DNA from: Phycisphaeraceae bacterium
GTDB lineage: Bacteria; Planctomycetota; Phycisphaerae; Phycisphaerales; Phycisphaeraceae
Assembly: GCA_020851395.1 (NCBI GenBank)
Contig: JADZCW010000013.1
Span: 1-40,027, forward strand
DNA length: 40,027 nucleotides
Direction: 5' to 3'
The first letter of the stretch is position 1; each line of letters opens with the position of its first letter. Below, piece after piece: positions 34,133 to 40,027 of this stretch. Made by a program: the position numbers and the translations under genes. Under the pieces are notes generated by a model that saw only the letters and a program-made list of their open reading frames with translations, ran no database searches and was not told the origin of the DNA.

Positions 34133-34948
34133 TCACGCATAATACGATTTTCTGAACGTGCAAACCGTCTTGCCAGTTTCCCAGATACATATTTCATCCA
34201 ATTTGGAGCCAACCCCAGCGACCGGGCCTTCCAGCAGATCGTGGATCACACGCGCGATATTCTCGACCGAGGGGTTGAGGGCTCGAAACTCCACCACATC
34301 GGTGTTCAGGTGTTTGTGGTCAAGCTTCTCGATCACGTGCTGATCGACCAGCGCGTCAAGTTGGCTGACGTCGGGCACTCGCCCATGGGGGTCGATCGAA
34401 ACGATCACGGCGACCTCGAGCTTGTAGTTGTGCCCGTGGCCGGCGGGGTTGTTGCACTTGCCGAAGACTTCCTTGTTCTTCTGCTCGCTCCACGCCGGCA
34501 CGTGCAGCCGGTGCGAGGCCGAGAACTCATACTGATGACGCAGCAGCACTTGGTCCATGTCCCGGCTCCGGATCTCGAGGCTGTAGAAGGGCGTCAGCGC
34601 CAGGCGCAGCGACTCGACGCTTCCGCCGAGCGCCGGCTGGATCAGTTCACTGAGCCGACGCATCAGCGCGCCCATCGCCACGGCGGACGACCCGCCCGGC
34701 CCGTTCACCACCGCGAACAGGTGCGGCAAAGCCGCCTGGCGCACGGCCTGGTCAATATGGCGGATGTTCAGGAAGTAGCCGCTGACCGGATCGACGTCCC
34801 CCCGGCAGCGGACGAGCAACTCGTAGTAACGACCGAGACCGCGCATCGCGGGCCAGCCGGCGAAGGTGTTGCTCTTGGGCTCCGCCTCCCAGCCCGGCCC
34901 GGCGGGGTCGCTCAGGCAGAATCGCACGGTACGCGTCAGTTCAACCAC
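34133..34948 (-). CDS. Two-domain 6-carboxytetrahydropterin synthase/PTPS family protein
   Basis: A 271-residue protein, about twice the usual QueD length. The C-terminal half (about 132-271) is a complete PTPS-like domain: zinc His146 in 'FSASHRLH', catalytic Cys165 in 'GKCNNPAGHGHNY', zinc His171 and His173, 'LDHKHLN' and the late Glu in 'ICIWETGK'. The N-terminal half (about 1-130) looks like a second copy ('VELTRTVRF', 'GYFLNIRHIDQAVR') but lacks the zinc His and Cys. The reaction is probably in queuosine or pterin synthesis. GTG 34948 was chosen because a perfect -10 box ends 6 bases upstream and homologous similarity starts here. Confidence 0.85.
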   Translation of the reverse strand: MVELTRTVRFCLSDPAGPGWEAEPKSNTFAGWPAMRGLGRYYELLVRCRGDVDPVSGYFLNIRHIDQAVRQAALPHLFAVVNGPGGSSAVAMGALMRRLSELIQPALGGSVESLRLALTPFYSLEIRSRDMDQVLLRHQYEFSASHRLHVPAWSEQKNKEVFGKCNNPAGHGHNYKLEVAVIVSIDPHGRVPDVSQLDALVDQHVIEKLDHKHLNTDVVEFRALNPSVENIARVIHDLLEGPVAGVGSKLDEICIWETGKTVCTFRKSYYA

Positions 34949-34954
34949 GCCCGG

Positions 34955-34960
34955 ATTATA
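34955..34960 (-). promoter_or_regulatory. Consensus -10 box directly before the QueD-like start (leaderless)
   Basis: TATAAT on the minus strand ends 6 bases before the GTG start codon at 34948. With the usual distance to the transcription start, the mRNA would begin at or next to the start codon, leaving no room for a ribosome binding site. The -35 region is poor. Confidence 0.5.
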
Positions 34961-35013
34961 GAGCGGCCGGCGGCGCGCGTTGCGGGGCGTCGTGTCCCTG
35001 TTACCCTCACGAC

Positions 35014-36108
35014 ATGACGACCCCTCCCGAGAATTCATCGAGCGGCAACACCGCTTCCACCCGCCCCGCCGTGCCCTGGGGCAAGCTCCTGGTCATCCTG
35101 CTCTGCCTCGCCGTGACGATCTGGTACGTCCACCACGTCCGGCAACGGCAGACGGCGCCCTCGCCCGCGACCACAAGCACGGCGTTCGACGCCACGGCCG
35201 CCCAGGCCCAGGTCCAGGCCCTGGGCCAGAAGGTCAGCCACGCCATGACCACCGGCCTGCTCGGGCCGGCGATGGAGCAGGAAGCGCGGGCGCTGGCCGA
35301 TCGATTCCCGCGCTTCGCCCCGGCCCGCACGCTCCTGGCCCAGGTGCTCTGGAGCCGTCAACAGGTCCCCGCCGCCTACGAGCAGCTCAGCCTCGGACTC
35401 GGGCTCGATCCCAAACAGGCGGCGGTCCAGGAGATGGCCGGCACGCTGGCCCTGGAGCTGGGCAAGCCCGACGAGGCCGGGACGCACTTCTCCCGCGCGA
35501 TGGACCTCGACCCCAAGGAGCCTCGTTACCGGCTCGACCTGGCCAACGTCTACCTGCGCCAGCGCGAGTTCGACCGGGCGGAGCGGCTGTTCCTCGAGGC
35601 CCTGCAGATCGACTCGAACCTGCACGCGGCCTACGCGGGCCTGAGCGACCTGTTCGCCCAGCAGAACAAGCTCGTCATGGCCCTGGATCAGGTGCAGCAC
35701 GCCATCGACCACACGCCCGTGTCCGAGCGTGCCCGACAGGTGATCTACCTGCGCAAGAAGGCCAATCTGCTCCGCCGCGCCAACCGGCCGGCCGAGGCGC
35801 TGCAGGTCTTGAACATGCTCACCGACGGCGAGCGGCGGGACCCGGCCGTGCTGGCCGAGTTGGCGACGACGCACACGATGCTCGGCAAGCCCGCCGACGC
35901 GGCCGAGCTGTACCACCGGGCCTGGGAGAAATCGCCGACGCAGTGGGAGCTGGCCGCCGAGGCGGCGCGCTACTACCAACGCGCGGGCAACACCCTGGCC
36001 GCGGGCCAGATGCTCGAGCAGGTGCGCCAGGTCAACCCGCAGGCGTCGGTGCTCACGGATCCCGGCCAGGCGCGGGAGGCCGCGGCCGGGGCGACGACGG
36101 CGCCCTGA
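35014..36108 (+). CDS. Membrane-anchored tetratricopeptide-repeat protein
   Basis: A 364-residue protein with a single hydrophobic segment ('GKLLVILLCLAVTIWYV', about 23-39) after a short polar N terminus, so probably an inner-membrane anchor with the rest outside the cytoplasm. From about residue 90 to 345 there are successive TPR-like helical pairs, e.g. 'PAYEQLSLGLGLDPKQ', 'DEAGTHFSRAMDLDPKEPRYRLDLANVYLRQREFDRAE' and 'ADAAELYHRAWEKSP'. TPRs mediate protein-protein contacts; the partner is unknown. It is divergent from the QueD-like gene, with 65 bases between the starts. Confidence 0.9.
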   Translation: MTTPPENSSSGNTASTRPAVPWGKLLVILLCLAVTIWYVHHVRQRQTAPSPATTSTAFDATAAQAQVQALGQKVSHAMTTGLLGPAMEQEARALADRFPRFAPARTLLAQVLWSRQQVPAAYEQLSLGLGLDPKQAAVQEMAGTLALELGKPDEAGTHFSRAMDLDPKEPRYRLDLANVYLRQREFDRAERLFLEALQIDSNLHAAYAGLSDLFAQQNKLVMALDQVQHAIDHTPVSERARQVIYLRKKANLLRRANRPAEALQVLNMLTDGERRDPAVLAELATTHTMLGKPADAAELYHRAWEKSPTQWELAAEAARYYQRAGNTLAAGQMLEQVRQVNPQASVLTDPGQAREAAAGATTAP

Positions 36109-36123
36109 CGCGCGCGCCCCGGC

Positions 36124-36411
36124 TCACACCTCGATGTCCATGGCCATCAGCTCGGCGTCCTGCCGCAGCGGGCCGGCGACCTTCACGTGCTCGGGATGGA
36201 ACTGATACGTCTGCAGGGCCTCGCGGCTGGCCAGCGTCACCAGCAGGCCGTGCGTGAAACCATTGGCCCGATCCGTGAAGTTCGGGCCGATGCTCAGCTT
36301 CGTGACCCCCGGCACCGTCTTGCTCAGACCGGCCAAGCCCGTCAGGTGCTCCTCGATCCGCTGCGGCGTCACGCCCGAACGAAACTTGATCCAGACCATG
36401 TGCTCAACCAT
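36124..36411 (-). CDS. Dabb-domain (stress-responsive alpha/beta-barrel) protein
   Basis: A 95-residue single-domain protein of the Dabb family. It begins 'VEHMVWIKFRSGVTPQRIEEHL', continues 'LSKTVPGVTKLSIGPNF' and has 'GFTHGLLVTLASREALQTYQFHPEHVKV', the typical H-x-V-x-F start, central G-x-N and Y-x-x-H-P-x-H motif. These small dimeric ferredoxin-like proteins have varied or unknown roles. AAGGAG lies 9 bases before the ATG. It is read toward the end of the TPR gene (15 bases between the stops). Confidence 0.9.
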   Translation of the reverse strand: MVEHMVWIKFRSGVTPQRIEEHLTGLAGLSKTVPGVTKLSIGPNFTDRANGFTHGLLVTLASREALQTYQFHPEHVKVAGPLRQDAELMAMDIEV

Positions 36412-36624
36412 GTTCGGTCACTCCTTGGATCGACCCGGCCCAGGATATCGCCCGCCATGCGGGAGGTGGCGAGGACAGGGCGGACAACATTTTCTAGGCA
36501 GGACAATAATTTGCCATCTATCTGTGGCTCGCAAGTCATGATTTGTAGAGAATTTGCTCGACTCCAATCAACCCCCCGCCGCGGATCGGGAGGGAACTGT
36601 CGACCGTGTCGCGGGCGGATCTGA

Positions 36625-37680
36625 TCAAACGCCGCCGGCTTGGGCGGGAGGCAGCAGGGATCGCTCGATCAGACTCCAGAGCTCATCCAGACCGTCGAGC
36701 CAGCGCAGGCCCACCACCGCGCGGCGGACGGACAGCCCCTGCCAGGCGCCGGGGTCGATGTCCCGGAGCTTGACCCAGTCCTTCTCCGACGTCACGACCA
36801 CTTCGGCGCCGTTCTGCCGGGCCCAGGCCGCGATCTCCCGGACGTCGGCCTCGGTGTAGGCGTGGTGATCGGGGAAGCTCGTGCAGGCGAGCACGTCGAC
36901 GGCGACCTGGCGCAGGGACCGCTCGAAGGCCCCGGGGTTGGCCAGACCGCAGACGCCGACCACGGGCTCGTTCTTCACCGCGTCGAGCGGGATCGATCGG
37001 CCGTCGGCGTCGAGGTACTCGCGCCAGCCGTGGGCGGCGTGGGCGATCGGCGGCCGGCCGGCGCGCCGCTCGATCTGTCGATCCAGTTCGACCAGGGCGG
37101 CGGCGTCGACCTGATCGGCGCGAGTGACGATCACCGCGTCGGCCCGTCGCAGGGATGAAACGGGTTCACGCAACAGCCCGCGAGGCAGAAGATGGCCGTA
37201 TCCCCAGGGGTTTGAGGCGTCGATCAGAACCACGTTCAGATCGCGGTGCACCCGGCGGTGCTGGAAGCCGTCGTCGAGCAGGAAGACGTCGACGTCCGTG
37301 GTGTTCAGGACCTGTCGCGCAGCCTGTGAGCGATCGGCGTTCGCGGCCACTGGCACGCCTGGGCCCAGGGCCTCGGCCAGCATCATGGCCTCGTCGCTGC
37401 GATGGTTCGCGTCGGCCTTGTAACCGCGCAGGAGCACCGCCGGGCGCCGCCCGCGCTCCCGCAACCGGCGGGCGAGGTCGATGACCATCGGCGTCTTGCC
37501 CGTGCCGCCAGTGGTGAGGTTGCCCACACTGATCGTCGGCCGACCCAGCCGGTGGACGCTGCGCAGGCCGTGGTCGAACATCGCGTTGCGGACGACCACC
37601 GCCGCGGCATAGCCCGGCACGAGCGCATTCAGCCCCACGCGCAGCAGGCCGGCCTGGGGGCCACGCGCCTCGCCGGACAT
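36625..37680 (-). CDS. lpxK: Tetraacyldisaccharide 4'-kinase (lipid A synthesis)
   Basis: A 351-residue membrane-associated kinase that phosphorylates the 4' position of the lipid A precursor. The N terminus has an amphipathic/hydrophobic segment ('LVPGYAAAVVVRNAMFDHGL'). The nucleotide-binding loop is 'SVGNLTTGGTGKTP' (51-64), followed by 'LLRGYKAD', 'LLDDGFQHRRVHRDLN' (136-147), 'DASNPWGYGHLLPRGLLREP' and 'FPDHHAYTEADV'. Its presence implies lipid A and thus an outer membrane. ATG 37680 was chosen over GTG 37719 on family length; neither has a strong ribosome binding site. It lies 78 bases downstream of maf on the same strand. Confidence 0.94.
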   Translation of the reverse strand: MSGEARGPQAGLLRVGLNALVPGYAAAVVVRNAMFDHGLRSVHRLGRPTISVGNLTTGGTGKTPMVIDLARRLRERGRRPAVLLRGYKADANHRSDEAMMLAEALGPGVPVAANADRSQAARQVLNTTDVDVFLLDDGFQHRRVHRDLNVVLIDASNPWGYGHLLPRGLLREPVSSLRRADAVIVTRADQVDAAALVELDRQIERRAGRPPIAHAAHGWREYLDADGRSIPLDAVKNEPVVGVCGLANPGAFERSLRQVAVDVLACTSFPDHHAYTEADVREIAAWARQNGAEVVVTSEKDWVKLRDIDPGAWQGLSVRRAVVGLRWLDGLDELWSLIERSLLPPAQAGGV

Positions 37681-37758
37681 CACCGCGACGATCCCGCCGG
37701 GGCTGGATCGCGAAGACACGTCATTTGCAGGGGGAAATGGGGCAGTCAGACGTCGGCC

Positions 37759-38448
37759 TCACGTGGGATCAGCGGGCGATCCATCGCCCCATTCTCGCAG
37801 AATGGGCAGGATCCTGCGCATCGGCAGGCCCACGACCGTGCCCGGATCGCCCTGGACCTTGACCGGCCAGCGGCCCTCGAGCTCGGCCAGGTTGTACCCG
37901 CCGGCCTTGCCCCGCCATCGACCCTGCTCGAGGAACGCGTCGAGCTCCGTGGGCGAGACGGGACCAAGAGTCACGCGGGCGACATCGGCCAGGCTCAGGC
38001 GGCGCGTTTCCACGCCATCGCGCAGGGCGATGAGCATCACACCCGTGACGACCTGGTGCTCACGCCCGAGCAGGCTCTTGAGCATCGTTCGCGCCTCATC
38101 GATGCCCTGGGGCTGACCGAGCAGCAACCCGTCGGGGTTGACGACGATGGTGTCGGCCGCGATCAGGACGACCAGAAGGGTACGGGGTACAGGGTACGGG
38201 GTAGGGGGGAGTGGGTTCTCCTTACCCCGTACCCTGTACCCCGTACCCTTCAGACAACTCTCAGCTTTCTGTCCCGCCAGTTCTATCGCGTGGGCGATGG
38301 CGTCGCCCGCCTCGCTCGCCGGGCTGGGCGGGTCGGCGAAGGGCGGGTCGATCTGTGTGAAGGGGACGCCCGCCTCGGCCAGCAGGGAGGCCCGGCGGGG
38401 TGAACGACTGGCCAGCAGGACATGGGGCCATTGTGGCATGGGGGGCAT
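37759..38448 (-). CDS. maf: Maf family nucleotide pyrophosphatase with in-frame palindromic insertion
   Basis: A 229-residue house-cleaning nucleoside triphosphate pyrophosphatase. 'LLASRSPRRASLLAEAGVPF' is the phosphate-binding start, 'AADTIV' carries the catalytic Asp, 'LLGQPQG' has Gln where GKP is usual, and 'HQVVTGVML' and 'GKAGGYNL...GLPM' complete the fold. Between 'AGQKAESCL' and 'LVVLIAADTIV' lies an extra 25-residue segment (KGTGYRVRG...PYPVPRTL) encoded exactly by a 75-base inverted repeat at 38176-38250. Without it the protein would be about 204 residues, normal for Maf. The insertion falls in a surface loop before the catalytic strand, so the enzyme may still work. ATG 38448 was chosen; ATG 38439 is also possible. 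Confidence 0.9.
   Translation of the reverse strand: MPPMPQWPHVLLASRSPRRASLLAEAGVPFTQIDPPFADPPSPASEAGDAIAHAIELAGQKAESCLKGTGYRVRGKENPLPPTPYPVPRTLLVVLIAADTIVVNPDGLLLGQPQGIDEARTMLKSLLGREHQVVTGVMLIALRDGVETRRLSLADVARVTLGPVSPTELDAFLEQGRWRGKAGGYNLAELEGRWPVKVQGDPGTVVGLPMRRILPILREWGDGSPADPT
38176..38250. repeat. 75-base palindromic element inside maf
   Basis: Two perfect 28-base inverted arms (38176-38203 and 38223-38250) flank a 19-base loop. Each arm is itself built from short direct units, GGGTACGGGGTACAG and GGGTACGGGGTA. The length is a multiple of three and the element is read through in the maf frame. No other copy was seen in the window. It resembles small non-autonomous palindromic elements that insert into coding genes in other bacteria. 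Confidence 0.92.
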
Positions 38449-38483
38449 TGTAGGGCGGGGGATGTCGACGTGGAAAATGGCGT

Positions 38484-38497
38484 TATCAGTGCTGATA
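38484..38497. promoter_or_regulatory. Short palindrome upstream of maf
   Basis: TATCAG TG CTGATA is a perfect 14-base palindrome 35 bases before the maf start, in an AT-richer stretch. It could be an operator site; there is no independent support. Confidence 0.25.
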
Positions 38498-38673
38498 TTC
38501 AAGGTTTGAATTCATAAGTCCCGATAAATGAGGCATGACGGACTTAGCGGCCAGAGCCGCTGCGCCCGCCCCTCGCCGCTTACGGACAAACGGCGAGTCA
38601 GGACTCCAACGACTCGGTAGGCAAGGCTCACTCGACGCCGGCAGGTCCGACTCAGGGACGAAAGGACGAGCCC

Positions 38674-40023
38674 GTGCGAACCATCGCGATCATCAACCAG
38701 AAGGGCGGCTGCGGGAAAACCACCGTGGCCATCAACCTCGCGGCCGTGCTCGCCGGTCAGGGCCGCAAGACCTTGCTGGTGGACATGGACCCGCAGGGCC
38801 ACTGCGCGCTGGGACTGGCCGTGCCCGAGGCGCAGATCGACCGCTCGATCTCTGACGTGCTCCGCTGCGGCCTCGACGGCTCACTCGCCTTCGCCGACGT
38901 CACCTGGCAGATCTCCCGCCACCTGGACCTGGCCCCGGCCACCATGGCCCTGGCCGGCATCGAGCAGGAGCTGGCCAACGCCACCGACCGCGACCGCCGG
39001 CTCATCCAGGTGCTCTCGACCGTCGCCGACCAATATGAGTTCTGCATCATCGACTGCCCGCCGTCGATCGGCCTTTTGACCTTCAACGCACTGCGCGCGG
39101 CCCACGAGGTGATCATCCCCGTCGAGACGGGCTACTTCGCGCTGCAGGGTTCGATCAAGCAGGAGGCGACGATCGAGATGCTCGCCCGCCGGGTCAACCA
39201 CCAGGCGCGGTTCAAGGTGCTCGCCACGATGTACGACGTGCGGACCAAGCTCGCACGCGAGATCCTCTCCGAGCTCAAGCGACACTTCGGCGACAAGCTC
39301 CTGCCCGTGGTGGTGCACTTCAACAGCAAGCTCAAGGAGGCGGCGAGCTTCGGCCAGGCGATCACCGAGTACGACCCCGGCAGCCGGGGCATGCAGGACT
39401 TCGAACGCTTGACTGAGTGGCTGATGGCCAACCCCTGCGAGGCGCCCGAGGCGCCCGAGCCGGCGACGGTCGGCAGCCCGGCGCTCAGCCGCGCAGCCGA
39501 GCTGGTCGAGCGTGCCCGGGCCCTGTCGCGCCGCACCGCCGCGCTGGCCGCCAAGCTCCAGGCCGACGCCGACATCCAGGCCGAGCCGAGCGTTCGCGCC
39601 CCGCAGCCGCCGACGGCCGTGGCCGAGCCCACCCCGGCCGGCGACAACGGCGATGGCTCGGTCCTCGCCCCCGTGGCCCAGGAGATCCCCGCCACGCCGC
39701 CGCTGTCCCTGTCCGAAAAACTCGCCAAGGTCTACGGCGTGCGCGCCACGACGCAGGGCCTGCTCTTCGTGCAGCCGGTCGACGGCAAGACGCGAGCCGT
39801 CGCGGTGGCCGGCGACTTCAACGCCTGGTCGCAGACAGCCACCCCGCTGGTCCGGGATGAGCAACTGGGCGTCTGGCAGGTCTGCGTGCCGGTGCCGCCG
39901 GGCCGTTACCGCTACCGATTGATCGTCGACGGCCAGTGGGTCCACGACCCCTACAACCACTACGTCGAGTCGAACCCCTTCGGCGAGCTCGACAGCGTGG
40001 TCGAGGCCGTCGCGACGGCGTGA
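38674..40023 (+). CDS. ParA/Soj-type ATPase fused to a CBM48/AMPK-type glycogen-binding domain
   Basis: A 449-residue protein starting at GTG 38674, with AAGGA 7 bases upstream. Residues 1-255 are a ParA-type P-loop ATPase: deviant Walker A 'KGGCGKTT' (10-17), 'LLVDMDPQGH', 'FCIIDCPPSIG' and 'VVVHFNSKLKEAASFGQAI'. A Pro/Ala-rich, partly coiled linker follows (about 256-350). The C-terminal 90 residues have the CBM48/AMPK-beta pattern: 'AVAVAGDFNAWSQTATPL', 'GVWQVCVPVPPGRYRYRLIVDGQWVHDPYN'. ParA proteins position DNA or protein cargos; CBM48 binds glycogen or starch-like glucans. The combination suggests ATP-driven positioning of a glucan-associated cargo, but this is inference. No parB lies next to it in the window; the 3' neighbour is not visible. 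Confidence 0.92.
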   Translation: MRTIAIINQKGGCGKTTVAINLAAVLAGQGRKTLLVDMDPQGHCALGLAVPEAQIDRSISDVLRCGLDGSLAFADVTWQISRHLDLAPATMALAGIEQELANATDRDRRLIQVLSTVADQYEFCIIDCPPSIGLLTFNALRAAHEVIIPVETGYFALQGSIKQEATIEMLARRVNHQARFKVLATMYDVRTKLAREILSELKRHFGDKLLPVVVHFNSKLKEAASFGQAITEYDPGSRGMQDFERLTEWLMANPCEAPEAPEPATVGSPALSRAAELVERARALSRRTAALAAKLQADADIQAEPSVRAPQPPTAVAEPTPAGDNGDGSVLAPVAQEIPATPPLSLSEKLAKVYGVRATTQGLLFVQPVDGKTRAVAVAGDFNAWSQTATPLVRDEQLGVWQVCVPVPPGRYRYRLIVDGQWVHDPYNHYVESNPFGELDSVVEAVATA

Positions 40024-40027
40024 TTCA

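Overview
The window reads as chromosomal DNA of a high-GC, Gram-negative-type planctomycete, most likely of the Phycisphaerae. This is inferred from the combination of H-X9-DG pseudopilins, PEP-CTERM proteins with dockerin-like repeats of the 'GDMNLDGVVNVQDINPFV' type, a lipid A kinase (LpxK) and a Wza/GumC/WbaP exopolysaccharide locus. No rRNA, tRNA, CRISPR array, insertion sequence or phage gene was seen. Coding density is high, and GC-rich third positions give long false open frames opposite many genes.

Layout. 1-2857: the end of a probable alpha/alpha-toroid protein, a small DUF2946-like membrane protein, an H-X9-DG pseudopilin and a PEP-CTERM protein, closed by a strong terminator. 2861-9343: an aldo/keto reductase, a Gfo/Idh-type oxidoreductase lacking the usual Lys, thiol peroxidase, a Tat-exported PhoA-type alkaline phosphatase, a multi-pass membrane protein and a beta-carbonic anhydrase. 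9446-13208: an amidohydrolase and a secreted GH38-like glycosidase. 13502-17090: a Cof-type HAD phosphatase, FolP, a 533-base gene-free stretch rich in stem-loops, a small FlgM-like protein and UppS. 17134-18510: PurA.

18616-29353 is an exopolysaccharide locus. A five-gene minus-strand operon (outer-membrane beta-barrel candidate, WbaP-type phosphoglycosyl transferase, Wza-type lipoprotein, GumC/Wzz-type chain-length protein without a kinase domain, CapA-type metallophosphoesterase) has a good promoter at 25905-25933. Beside it lie two GT2 glycosyltransferases and a Wzy-like polymerase. UppS, downstream on the same strand, makes the lipid carrier that the phosphoglycosyl transferase would load. 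Next to the locus (29740-33854) are three tandem paralogous secreted proteins with dockerin-like repeats and PEP-CTERM tails, which fits the known association of PEP-CTERM sorting with exopolysaccharide production.

33855-40027: a two-domain QueD/PTPS-family protein with an apparently leaderless promoter, a membrane-anchored TPR protein, a Dabb-domain protein, LpxK, Maf carrying a 75-base perfect palindromic insertion translated in frame, and a ParA-type ATPase fused to a C-terminal CBM48/AMPK-type glycogen-binding domain. The Maf insertion, the ParA-CBM48 fusion and the tandem dockerin/PEP-CTERM array are the most unusual items. All family assignments come from reading the sequence; no database search was run.
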